Below are positions 16,665 to 24,606 of a DNA stretch of 64,000 bases, piece by piece (the stretch's first letter is position 1; each line of letters starts with the position of its first letter). Source of the DNA: Cumulibacter sp047975195 (lineage in GTDB: Bacteria > Actinomycetota > Actinomycetes > Mycobacteriales > Antricoccaceae). The DNA lies in the NCBI GenBank assembly GCA_047975195.1, contig JBKEDB010000004.1:1-64000 (forward strand), in the 5' to 3' direction. Below the pieces are notes generated by a model that was given only the letters and a program-made list of their open reading frames with translations, was not told the DNA's origin and did not search any database. A program made the translations under genes and the position numbers.

Positions 16665-17012
16665 ATGAGTGCTACGACTGAGGCCACCAGCGGAATCCAG
16701 TTGTCCGAGGCTGCGGCGAGCAAGGTCAAGTCGCTGTTGCAGCAGGAGGGGCGCGACGATCTTCGGTTGCGCGTCGCCGTCCAGCCAGGTGGCTGCTCCG
16801 GACTTCGGTACCAGTTGTTCTTCGACGAGCGTCAGCTCGACGGTGACGCGGTCCAGGACTTCGGCGGCGTCGAGGTCGTCGTTGACCGGATGAGCGTGCC
16901 GTACCTGGGTGGGGCGGTGGTCGACTTCGTCGACACGATTGAGAAGCAGGGCTTCACGATCGACAACCCGAACGCGACCGGCTCCTGCGCCTGCGGCGAC
17001 AGCTTCAGCTAA
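16665..17012 (+). CDS. erpA: Iron-sulfur cluster insertion protein, ErpA/HesB family
   Basis: A-type carrier that holds an Fe-S cluster and hands it to target enzymes. The 115-residue length is usual for the family. The three conserved cysteines are in GGCSGLRY (first) and GSCACGDSF (the C-x-C pair at the C-terminus). Start ATG follows AGAGGTAGAAC. It lies alone, with a 134-base upstream gap, and converges on the thiolase gene across a 54-base palindrome. Confidence 0.93.
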   Translation: MSATTEATSGIQLSEAAASKVKSLLQQEGRDDLRLRVAVQPGGCSGLRYQLFFDERQLDGDAVQDFGGVEVVVDRMSVPYLGGAVVDFVDTIEKQGFTIDNPNATGSCACGDSFS

Positions 17013-17033
17013 ATAGGTTTCGGCCGACACGAA

Positions 17034-17087
17034 CTGCGGGGCTGTGCGTAACGCTACTGATCAGTAGCGTTACGCACAGCCCCGCAG
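17034..17087. terminator. Perfect 54-bp palindrome between converging genes
   Basis: All 27 base pairs of the palindrome are perfect, from CTGCGGGGCTGTGCGTAACG inward to a central TGATCA, then its complement. It lies between erpA (+, ends 17012) and the thiolase (-, ends 17103), as expected for a two-way terminator. Its arm shares 22 of 27 bases with the element at 3689-3744, including CTGCGGGGC and GTAACGCTA, so it appears to be a dispersed family and not a chance hairpin. Confidence 0.8.
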
Positions 17088-17102
17088 AACTGTGTGGTGT
17101 GG

Positions 17103-18320
17103 TTACGCGCTGACGTTCTCGAAGATCGCCGCGAGTCCCTGGCCGCCGCCGATGCACATGGTCTCCAGGCCGTACTTCGAACCGCGACGCTTCATCTCGT
17201 ACGCCATCGTGGTCAGGATGCGGGTGCCGGTCGCGCCGACCGGGTGACCGAGGGAGATCCCCGAACCATTGACGTTCAGGCGCTCGTCATCCTGCGGGAT
17301 GTCCCACTCGCGCAGGCACGCCAGAGCCTGCGAAGCGAACGCCTCGTTGAGCTCGATCAGGTCGATGTCCTTCCAGGACAGGCCGGTGCGCTCGAACAGT
17401 TTCGCGACCGCGGGGACCGGACCGATACCCATCGTCTTGGGCTGTACGCCGGCGTGCGCCCATCCCACGAGCTTGACCATGGGGGTCAAGCCGAGTTCTT
17501 TCGCCTTGGCCTCAGTGGTGACCACGCACATCGATGCCGCGTCGTTCTGACCGCTGGAATTGCCCGCGGTGACGGTCGACTCGGCGTCGGACTTACCGCG
17601 GATCGGGCGCAACTTCGCCAGCGTTTCGACGGTCGTCTCGGGACGCGGATGCTCGTCATCGACGATCTGCCGCTCGGGATCCTTGCGCGTCGCCGGCAGC
17701 GTGATCGGCACGATCTCGTCGGCGAACTTGCCGTCGGCGATCGCCTTAGCTGCCTTCATCTGGGAGTGGTAGGCGAGCTGATCCTGCTCTTCGCGACCGA
17801 TCTTGTACTCGGCGCGCAGGTTCTCGGCGGTCTCGATCATCCCGCCTTCGACCGGGAACGAGTGGCCACCGGCGGTGACCCGGCCGCGCATGAGACGGTC
17901 GACGAGCTGAACCTGCTCGCCCTTGACGCCCTGGCGTAATCCGAGCGCATAGAACTCGGCGTTGGTCATCGACTCGGCGCCGCCGGCGACGATGGTCTCG
18001 TCCACGCCGGTCGCCACCTGCATGACGGCGTTGAGAACGGCCTGTAGACCCGACCCGCAGCGGCGGTCGAGCTGCCAGCCGCCGGTCAGGATGCCGAGAC
18101 CGGCGTCGAGCGCGGCGATGCGGCCGATCGCCGGGCTTTCGCCGTTGGGGTAGCACTGGCCGAGGATGACGTCGTCAACCTGGCCTTCCTTGAGTCCGGT
18201 GCGGGCCATGAGGCCCTTGAGCGCCTGGGTGGCGAGGTCCGGCGCTTGCAGCGGGCTGAATACGCCTTTGAAGCCGCCGATTGCGGTACGAACGGGGTTG
18301 CAGATAACGACTGATTCCAT
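17103..18320 (-). CDS. Acetyl-CoA acyltransferase (thiolase)
   Basis: Splits 3-ketoacyl-CoA with CoA (degradative) or joins two acetyl-CoA (biosynthetic); tetramer or dimer, cytoplasmic. 405 residues from the ATG at 18320 (MESVVICNPVRTAIG), the normal thiolase start; the longer frame upstream is unsupported. The nucleophile is in DRRCGSGLQAVLN near residue 90. The late motifs NVNGSGISLGHPVGATGTR and METMCIGGGQGLAA carry the catalytic His and Cys. It is divergent from an acyl-CoA dehydrogenase with shared operator-like sites, which supports a role in acyl-CoA breakdown. Confidence 0.94.
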   Translation of the reverse strand: MESVVICNPVRTAIGGFKGVFSPLQAPDLATQALKGLMARTGLKEGQVDDVILGQCYPNGESPAIGRIAALDAGLGILTGGWQLDRRCGSGLQAVLNAVMQVATGVDETIVAGGAESMTNAEFYALGLRQGVKGEQVQLVDRLMRGRVTAGGHSFPVEGGMIETAENLRAEYKIGREEQDQLAYHSQMKAAKAIADGKFADEIVPITLPATRKDPERQIVDDEHPRPETTVETLAKLRPIRGKSDAESTVTAGNSSGQNDAASMCVVTTEAKAKELGLTPMVKLVGWAHAGVQPKTMGIGPVPAVAKLFERTGLSWKDIDLIELNEAFASQALACLREWDIPQDDERLNVNGSGISLGHPVGATGTRILTTMAYEMKRRGSKYGLETMCIGGGQGLAAIFENVSA

Positions 18321-18414
18321 GCGCCCAACTGTCCCATGACACCGATCGCGACGCGCCGGGAGCCTCGGCCGTGCCGTAGCTGGCGTCGTCCTCCGCGATG
18401 GAGACCGACCGTAT

Positions 18415-18429
18415 CTGACCAAACGTTCA
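18415..18429. promoter_or_regulatory. Operator-like site, copy 1 (thiolase side)
   Basis: CTGACCAAACGTTCA, matching the copy at 18514-18528 at 13 of 15 bases, about 95 bases upstream of the thiolase start. The arms TGACC/GTTCA are imperfectly symmetric. Probably bound by a TetR-type regulator of acyl-CoA metabolism; the regulator is not in the window. Confidence 0.55.
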
Positions 18430-18513
18430 GCGAGTTTTGCCTCAGTGTCGGTTCGGTGTGTGCCGTTGACTGAAGTGCCCATACTGGCGTTAGGGTGGGG
18501 GCAAGCATCGTTA

Positions 18514-18528
18514 CTGAACTAACGTTCA
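18514..18528. promoter_or_regulatory. Operator-like site, copy 2 (dehydrogenase side)
   Basis: CTGAACTAACGTTCA contains the symmetric TGAAC-N4-GTTCA, 48 bases upstream of the acyl-CoA dehydrogenase start. It repeats the site 99 bases away on the other side of the divergent intergenic region. Confidence 0.6.
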
Positions 18529-18576
18529 CTGCAGCGAGCTGCTCACGTAGGACACCCACGAGTACAGGAGCAATAC

Positions 18577-19845
18577 ATGGATTTCGACATTCCCCAGGAT
18601 TTGCAGGACTACCTGGGTGTGCTTGATGACTTCATCGAGAAGGAAATCAAGCCGCTGCAGGAGCAGGATGACAACAACCGCTTCTTTGATCACCGTCGCG
18701 AGGACGCCCGTACCGATTGGGATCGCGACGGGTTGCCGAATGCCGAGTGGGAGGCGTTGCTGCAGGAGGCGAAGCGTCGCGCCGACGCTGCCGGGCACCT
18801 GCGGTACCCGTTCCCGAAGGAGTACGGCGGGCGTGAGGGCACGAACCTAGGCATGGCGGTCATCCGTGAGCACCTTGCATCCAAGGGTCTGGGTTTGCAC
18901 TGCGATCTGCAGAACGAGCACGCGATCGTTGGTAACAACGTTGGTCTGCTGCTGATGCTGGAGTACGGCACGGACGAGCAGAAGGAAGAGTGGGTCGAGA
19001 AGCTCGCTACCGGTAAGCGCGGATTCGCGTTTGGGATCACCGAGCCGAACCACGGCTCGGATGCCACGCATATGGAAACCACGGCGGTGCGTGATGGCGA
19101 TGAGTGGATCATCAACGGTGAGAAGACCTGGAACACCGGGATGCACTCGGCGGCGTACGACCTGATCTTCGCGCGGACCAGTGGCAAAGCTGGCGACGGC
19201 GACGGTATTACCTGCTTCCTGACGCCGACGGATGCGCCGGGGTTCAAGATTGAAGAGTTCCTGTGGACCTTCAACATGCCGACTGATCACGCGCACGTGT
19301 CGTTCAAGGACATTCGGGTGCCGAACTCGGCCATCTTTGGTGGCGAAGGTAAGGGCCTGCAGGTCGTGCAGCACTTCTTCAACGAGAACCGGATCCGCCA
19401 GGCGGCCTCGAGCCTGGGTGCTGCGCAGTACTGCATCAACGAATCGGTGAAGTACGCGCAGGAGCGTAAGCCGTTCGGCAAGCCGTTGTCGACGAACCAG
19501 GGGATTCAGTTCCCGTTGGTGGAGTTGCAGACGCAGGCGGAAATGCTGCGCGCGTTGATCCACAAGACCGCGTGGGCGATGGACAAGTACGGCGCGTTCT
19601 CGGTGTCGGACAAGGTGTCGATGTGTAACTACTTCGCGAACCGACTGTGCTGCGAGGCTGCCGATCGCGCGATGCAGGTGCACGGAGGTATGGGGTACTC
19701 GCGGTACAAGCCGTTCGAGCACATCTACCGTCACCACCGTCGTTACCGGATCACCGAGGGCGCGGAGGAGATTCAGATGCGTCGCGTCGCCGGTTACATG
19801 TTCGGCTACATGAAGCAGCACGCTCCCAAGGGCGTCAGCGCCTAA
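18577..19845 (+). CDS. Acyl-CoA dehydrogenase
   Basis: FAD enzyme that oxidises acyl-CoA to enoyl-CoA, passing electrons to ETF. 422 residues, ATG start with AGGAGC upstream. It shows the N-terminal helical domain and the FAD/substrate segment FAFGITEPNHGSDATH. The beta domain with WIINGEKTWNTGM follows. The C-terminal helical domain has RKPFGKPLSTNQGIQFPL and VHGGMGYSRYKPFEHIYR. The catalytic Glu is in ITEGAEEIQMRR. Substrate chain length cannot be told. It is divergent from the thiolase and ends at a strong terminator. Confidence 0.93.
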   Translation: MDFDIPQDLQDYLGVLDDFIEKEIKPLQEQDDNNRFFDHRREDARTDWDRDGLPNAEWEALLQEAKRRADAAGHLRYPFPKEYGGREGTNLGMAVIREHLASKGLGLHCDLQNEHAIVGNNVGLLLMLEYGTDEQKEEWVEKLATGKRGFAFGITEPNHGSDATHMETTAVRDGDEWIINGEKTWNTGMHSAAYDLIFARTSGKAGDGDGITCFLTPTDAPGFKIEEFLWTFNMPTDHAHVSFKDIRVPNSAIFGGEGKGLQVVQHFFNENRIRQAASSLGAAQYCINESVKYAQERKPFGKPLSTNQGIQFPLVELQTQAEMLRALIHKTAWAMDKYGAFSVSDKVSMCNYFANRLCCEAADRAMQVHGGMGYSRYKPFEHIYRHHRRYRITEGAEEIQMRRVAGYMFGYMKQHAPKGVSA

Positions 19846-19865
19846 CGCGAGAGTCGTTGTACCCG

Positions 19866-19897
19866 ACCGCCGGTCGCCATTCATGGCGACCGGCGGT
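19866..19897 (+). terminator. Terminator after the acyl-CoA dehydrogenase
   Basis: ACCGCCGGTCGCCAT and its exact complement are separated by two bases (in practice a 13-14 bp stem with a short loop), followed by TCGTCGTTTCC. It lies 20 bases after the stop codon. Confidence 0.8.
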
Positions 19898-19978
19898 TCG
19901 TCGTTTCCATCGCGCCTCAGTCCCGGCGATGTCGTACGGAGTGTGAAACATTGCCGTGAGTGAGGAAGCCGCTTGGTT

Positions 19979-20059
19979 GTGGCGAGGTATGCCGGGATCG
20001 GGCGGTGGCGAGGTATGCCGGATGCGGGGTGGCGGCTCGGTGGTGGTGAAGTGCGTCGG
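19979..20059. repeat. Degenerate short repeats in a 447-base gap
   Basis: GTGGCGAGGTATGCCGG occurs at 19979-19995 and exactly again at 20005-20021; a weaker copy (about 12 of 17) is at 20043-20059. The gap between the dehydrogenase terminator and the AbiEi-like gene (19898-20292) otherwise shows only G-rich, low-complexity sequence. Antisense frames through it carry repeated His-Thr-Ser-Pro-Pro runs and are not supported as genes. Confidence 0.6.
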
Positions 20060-20292
20060 ATGCGGGGGAGCTGCTCCTGGGTGGGGAACGTGCGTGAAAG
20101 CGGGGAAAGATCCCCGCCCTCGATGGGCAGATCCGCCCAGAGTGCCCTGGTCTGCTGCCGAATGCGAAGCCTGTATTCGATCCGTAGTACGGCCACAGAG
20201 CGCAGCGTCCGCCACACGGCAACGGTCCTGGCGTATCTGGGCAACCAGGGCGCCTCGATTCGGGAAGTACGCGCGTCGCGGGGTCCGGTCGG

Positions 20293-21249
20293 CTAACTCA
20301 CGCGGCATTGTGCGGTGTGTTCGGCTATCAGGCGGTGCAGCCGGTGCAGCAGCGGGCCTGGGTTGCGGAGGTCAGTGGCAGTCGCGCGCATGACCACGTA
20401 TCCCTGCCGTTCGACCGATTCCTGGCGCAGTTTCTCGTCGTACAGCCGCTGGGCGCCCTCATTGCGGTTCTGTTCACGGGTGTCGTATTTCTCGTGGCCG
20501 TCGTATTCCAGGACGATCCGCGTGCCCTTGATGAGAAAATCGACGCGAGCGACGAATTTGCCGCCGACATCTCGAACGACGAATTGCGACCATAGCGGTA
20601 TTCGGGCGCCCAGGGCCAGGAGGCGCAACTGTGTCTCGCCAGGTGATTCAGCATTCTCGTCGAGCAAGCCAATGGCGACCCGCGCACGGGCGATGCCACG
20701 AGTAGGGCTCAACGTCCGGACCGCCTCGCGGAGATCTTCGATGGACGATGAGCCACGGTGCAGGATCGCATCCCCGGCGACCACCGCGGCGTCCGTGCCT
20801 AGCGCGCAGGCGACCTGGGCGAACGCGATCGCTTCAGTGACGACGGGCGCCGCGTCGATATGCGTTGACGGTAGGGCGCGGCTCGTACGTCGTATATGTA
20901 CATCGCGGGTGCGCACCGTGTCGCCACCAGTGAGGCGTACCAGCGTGGCCCGCCGTAGCCCCGTGGCGTACGTCGGCAGTTCGTGCGCCAGTAACGCGAC
21001 CTCATGGCTGACCAACGCATCGCCGCCGTACGTGATCGAGATCCCCCGGGCACGGTCCAGACTCCGAGCGGCATCGGAGTCCGGTTGAGTTGTACGTGCG
21101 TATATCCCGCGCCGTACCTTCCGCAGTTGGCCGGCCCGTAGCAGCGCGTCGGTGTCTTCTCTGGTCATCCCGCAGTCGTTGAGCTGACTTCGCGTGACGT
21201 AGACGCGTTGGGTGTCCAGCAAGCCGCGTAGTTGGTGTGACAGTCGCAT
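20293..21249 (-). CDS. AbiEi antitoxin-like N-terminus fused to a DUF559 endonuclease-like domain
   Basis: 318 residues from the ATG at 21249 (MRLSHQLRGLLDTQRVYVTR); the longer frame begins inside the upstream gap. The first 60 residues form a winged-helix AbiEi-type domain with LRAGQLRKVRRGIYA. A middle domain follows (VSHEVALLAHELP, VHIRRTSRAL). The C-terminal 100 residues match DUF559, with ARVDFLIKGTRIVLEYDGHEKY giving the Asp...Glu-x-Asp of a PD-(D/E)XK fold related to very-short-patch repair nucleases. AbiEi is the antitoxin of type IV AbiEii systems, but no AbiEii toxin lies beside it. This fused form is common and often orphan in actinobacteria. Role unproven. Confidence 0.82.
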   Translation of the reverse strand: MRLSHQLRGLLDTQRVYVTRSQLNDCGMTREDTDALLRAGQLRKVRRGIYARTTQPDSDAARSLDRARGISITYGGDALVSHEVALLAHELPTYATGLRRATLVRLTGGDTVRTRDVHIRRTSRALPSTHIDAAPVVTEAIAFAQVACALGTDAAVVAGDAILHRGSSSIEDLREAVRTLSPTRGIARARVAIGLLDENAESPGETQLRLLALGARIPLWSQFVVRDVGGKFVARVDFLIKGTRIVLEYDGHEKYDTREQNRNEGAQRLYDEKLRQESVERQGYVVMRATATDLRNPGPLLHRLHRLIAEHTAQCRVS

Positions 21250-21448
21250 GTGCGCAGCATCGCTGACATCACCGAATCTGTCCGAGCAGCGCCCGGGCAC
21301 GTGGAAAACCGCCTGGCCTGTGGATACCGCCGTCCGGCAGTGGAGCTATCCCGTCTCTCGCGAGGAGGCACGTCGCAAGTGAGGCGGCATGTCCAGATCG
21401 CTGACATATGCCCAGAACAGGGAAGAACGTCGAGGGTGGGGGAAGTTC

Positions 21449-21537
21449 CCCGCTCTGGATCAGTAGGCCCGCTATGGATCGGTAGGCCCGCTCTGGATCA
21501 GTAGCCCGCTCTGGGTCGGTAGGCGCGCTGTGGATCG
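21449..21537. repeat. Tandem array of a 19-bp unit, about 4.7 copies
   Basis: Unit CCCGCTCTGGATCAGTAGG at 21449-21467, then copies at 21468-21486, 21487-21504 (one base short), 21505-21523 and a partial copy at 21524-21537. Copies differ at a few positions (A/T, AT/GT, CAG/CGG). It lies in the 354-base gap between the AbiEi-like gene start (21249) and the asnB end (21604). No gene is seen in that gap. No spacers, so not a CRISPR array. Confidence 0.85.
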
Positions 21538-21603
21538 TGTGGTCTACGCGCGATCCGCAGATCATTGGCGTGGGAACGAGTGGCTCACGATAGTAGCGGG
21601 GAA

Positions 21604-23523
21604 CTAGAGGCGTACGGGGTAATGGACGTCGGGCACTTCGGGCTTGAGCGTGCCTTCGATGAAGATCTCGTGCCACAGCAGGAACACCAGTACGGTCCAG
21701 ATCTTGCGGCTGTAGTCGTGGGGTCCGGCTCGATGCTCGGCCAGCATGCGTTCGATGGCCTTCAGATCGATGAGCGCACCGGCCCCGGATCGGCGTAGGA
21801 TATCCTGCGCCCAGTCGTACATCTCATCCTTCAGCCAGTGCCGTGTCGGCACCGGGAAGCCGAGTTTGCGACGATTGAAGATGTGCGCTGGCACGATCTG
21901 CTTGAGCGCCTGCCGCAAGGCGTACTTCGTGGTCTCGCGCGGAACCTTCTGCTCAACCGGAATCGAACCTGCGACGGTGAACAGTTCCTTGTCCAGGAAC
22001 GGGACGCGCAACTCCAGCGAGTTTGCCATCGTCACCTTGTCGGCCTTCACCAGAATATCGCCGCGTAGCCAGGTGAACAGGTCGACGTACTGCATGGTGG
22101 TGACCGGGTCGAGCCCAAGGTCAGCGGCGCGCGCATAGATGTCCCGGGTGATGTCGGAGATTCTGCGATCCGGGTTGTGGGTCCGCAGGAAGCCGAGTTC
22201 ATCGTCACGGAACAGTCGCGCGTTTCCGTAATAGCGCTCCGAGAGCGGAATCGATCCACGGCGCAGCAGATCCTTGCCGCGCATGCCATCGGGGAGTTTG
22301 CGTGATACTTGCGCGAGCACCTTCTTGATCCCTCGCGGCACCCGCTCGAACGCCTTGAGCGATATCGGCTCGCGATAGATGGTGTATCCGCCGAACAACT
22401 CGTCGGCGCCTTCTCCCGACAGCACCACCTTGACGTGTTTGCGAGCTTCGCGCGCGATGAACCACAGCGGTACCAGTGCCGGGTCGGCGACGGGATCGTC
22501 GAGATACCAGATAATCAGCGGTACGGCGTCCATGAACTCCTGTGGAGTCACAAGCCGCGTGATGTGCGTGACGCCGATGGCTTCGGCTGATTCGGCGGCG
22601 ACATCGACTTCGCTGAACCCATCACGTTCGAATCCAACCGTGAAGGTGAGCAGATCCGGGTTGTAGCGCTTGGCCAACGCGGCGATCGCTGTCGAGTCGA
22701 TCCCGCCGGAGAGGAACGAACCGACAGTAACGTCTGCGCGCATATGCATCCGGACCGATTCATCCATCTTGTCGGCGATCCGGTCGTACAGGCTTCCGGC
22801 GGCGGCGTGGGTGGGCACCGGTGTGATCGGGAATGTGGGATGGAAGTACCGCTGGATACTCAGCTTTCCATCGACGATGGTGAACGAGCAGCCGCTCTCA
22901 AGCCGGCGGACCTTCGTCTGCATCGACGCTGGCTCCGGAACGTACTGCAGCACCAGGTAATCCTGCAGCGCTTCAGTATCGACCGGGAGCGGATCGGCGC
23001 CAGGGGTCGATTCCAGCAACTCCAGTAGGCATTTTTTCTCGGACCCGAATAGCACGCGACCGTCGGTTTCGGCGTAGTACAGCGGTTTGATGCCGAAGTA
23101 GTCACGGGCGCCGAACATTCGCTTCTGGTGCGTGTCCCAGATCGCGAACGCGAACATGCCACGCAATTTGTTCACGCAAGCATCGCCGTAGTACTTGTAC
23201 GCCGCAACGATCGCCTCGGTATCACCGTCGGTGGCGAACTCTGCGCCGAACTCCTCGGTGAGGTGCTCGCGCAACTCGACGTAGTTGTAGATCTCGCCGT
23301 TGAAGATGATCTGGTAACGGCCGTCGTCGTACGACAGCGGCTGGGCGGATTTCTCGATATCGATGATCGACAGTCTGGCGAACCCGAGGACGACGTCCTG
23401 GTCGTGCCATACCTGGGTGTCATCGGGGCCTCGATGGTGCATCTGCGGTAGTGCGGCGTGCATGGCCGCAGTGCTGCTCGAGGCGGTGTACCCGGGGCAG
23501 TACATGCCGAGAATTCCGCACAC
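21604..23523 (-). CDS. asnB: Asparagine synthase (glutamine-hydrolysing)
   Basis: Makes asparagine from aspartate, ATP and glutamine-derived ammonia. The 639-residue length fits the actinobacterial long form. The N-terminal glutaminase domain starts MCGILGMYCPG with Cys2 as nucleophile. It also holds the HRGPDD, LSIIDIE and NGEIYNY motifs. The synthetase domain has the ATP loop FLSGGIDSTAIAALA and SGEGADELFGGY. A C-terminal segment ends RHWLKDEMYDWAQ. It is downstream of the nucleoside hydrolase gene on the same strand (70-base gap). Mycobacterial asnB also lies beside ctaC. Confidence 0.95.
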   Translation of the reverse strand: MCGILGMYCPGYTASSSTAAMHAALPQMHHRGPDDTQVWHDQDVVLGFARLSIIDIEKSAQPLSYDDGRYQIIFNGEIYNYVELREHLTEEFGAEFATDGDTEAIVAAYKYYGDACVNKLRGMFAFAIWDTHQKRMFGARDYFGIKPLYYAETDGRVLFGSEKKCLLELLESTPGADPLPVDTEALQDYLVLQYVPEPASMQTKVRRLESGCSFTIVDGKLSIQRYFHPTFPITPVPTHAAAGSLYDRIADKMDESVRMHMRADVTVGSFLSGGIDSTAIAALAKRYNPDLLTFTVGFERDGFSEVDVAAESAEAIGVTHITRLVTPQEFMDAVPLIIWYLDDPVADPALVPLWFIAREARKHVKVVLSGEGADELFGGYTIYREPISLKAFERVPRGIKKVLAQVSRKLPDGMRGKDLLRRGSIPLSERYYGNARLFRDDELGFLRTHNPDRRISDITRDIYARAADLGLDPVTTMQYVDLFTWLRGDILVKADKVTMANSLELRVPFLDKELFTVAGSIPVEQKVPRETTKYALRQALKQIVPAHIFNRRKLGFPVPTRHWLKDEMYDWAQDILRRSGAGALIDLKAIERMLAEHRAGPHDYSRKIWTVLVFLLWHEIFIEGTLKPEVPDVHYPVRL

Positions 23524-23593
23524 AGCTAGCTCCTTGCTCCAGGGGTCACGGCGAGCGTTAAGCCTACTTCGCGAGGAGGCTGCGGCGTCGCAA

Positions 23594-24562
23594 TCAACGC
23601 TGTTGCATACGTCGCGCCAGCGTCGCGAAAGAACCCTCCAACAATTGCCAGAACCCGCCCAGATCGAGCCCGGTCAGCACGGCACTGTTGTGCCGCGCTG
23701 CCCCGAAGTCGATGACGCTCATTCCGGCAGTGAACTCACCTTGAGTTTCCACCCGCGTCATCGCCTCAAGCGAGGCGAACAACTCGGGCGCCACGACGTA
23801 CGCAGCCGCCACCGCGTCGTGTATCGCAGGACCTGTGCCGGCCGAGACGTGCGAGGCAGGTGCCGTGACGGTTCCGGACGCCGATCGACCATCGAAGTAT
23901 CCGGCCACCGCGGGGCCCAGCAGTTCATGGGACAGGCGCCCAAGGGTGCGCCAGCGGTTCTTTCGTGCTTCCTCGATCCGTACCTGAAGGGTGAGGTCCA
24001 AGGTGGTCAGCACCGGGCGCCATTCCGCTTCGAGTACGACGGCCGCTGCCTCCGGATCGGCGTAGAAGTTGAACTCCGCGGCGGGCGTGATGTTGCCGCG
24101 AGTCCACGCTCCGCCCATCAGTACAACCTCCTTGGCCCATGTCGCGATGCGCGGTTCGCGACGCAGGGCCAGGGCCACGTTGGTCAGCGGGCCGGTGGCA
24201 AGGAGGGTGATCTCGCCCGGCCGCGCGGCCAGGTGCTCGATGAGGGCGTCCGCGCCGGACCCTGGTGCGACTGGGGTGTCGGGGTGGGGTAACGGGGCTC
24301 CGCCAAGACCGTCGTCGCCGTGTACATGGCTGGCGAATACGTTCGGGCGGGCCAGTGGCTGCGCGGCGCCTGCGATGACGGGAATATCTCCTCGACCGTA
24401 GAAATCCAATAGCCGCAGCGCGTTCGTGGTCGTCACTTCCAGTGGTACGTTTCCCGCGACGCTGGTCACGGCGAGGAGCTCGACGTCGTCGCGGCCGGTC
24501 AGTAATGCGAGGGCCAAGGCGTCGTCGATTCCCGGGTCGCAGTCGAAGAGCACATGTTTCAT
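23594..24562 (-). CDS. Nucleoside hydrolase, inosine-uridine-preferring family
   Basis: Cleaves the N-glycosidic bond of nucleosides to base plus ribose; calcium enzyme, cytoplasmic. 322 residues from the ATG at 24562, which gives the classic start KHVLFDCDPGIDDALAL with the DxDxxxDD calcium site. Other family segments are VIAGAAQPLARP and the ATGPLTNVALALRREP strand-loop. AEFNFYADPEAAAVVL carries the NxxxDPEA metal and ribose ligands. It sits between an ABC transporter permease gene and asnB, all leftward. Base specificity not inferred. Confidence 0.92.
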   Translation of the reverse strand: MKHVLFDCDPGIDDALALALLTGRDDVELLAVTSVAGNVPLEVTTTNALRLLDFYGRGDIPVIAGAAQPLARPNVFASHVHGDDGLGGAPLPHPDTPVAPGSGADALIEHLAARPGEITLLATGPLTNVALALRREPRIATWAKEVVLMGGAWTRGNITPAAEFNFYADPEAAAVVLEAEWRPVLTTLDLTLQVRIEEARKNRWRTLGRLSHELLGPAVAGYFDGRSASGTVTAPASHVSAGTGPAIHDAVAAAYVVAPELFASLEAMTRVETQGEFTAGMSVIDFGAARHNSAVLTGLDLGGFWQLLEGSFATLARRMQQR

Positions 24563-24606
24563 CGCCTGAATCCTGACATCCGTCGGGGCGAGGTGACGAT
24601 AGTGGT

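Noticed and set aside
17094..17939. 281-residue plus-strand frame
   Set aside because: Antisense to the thiolase gene.
18847..20244. 465-residue minus-strand frame
   Set aside because: Antisense to the acyl-CoA dehydrogenase gene; no family features; long because of GC-rich codon bias.
21449..21537. CRISPR array
   Set aside because: Units are back to back without spacers and only 19 bases long; no cas genes nearby.
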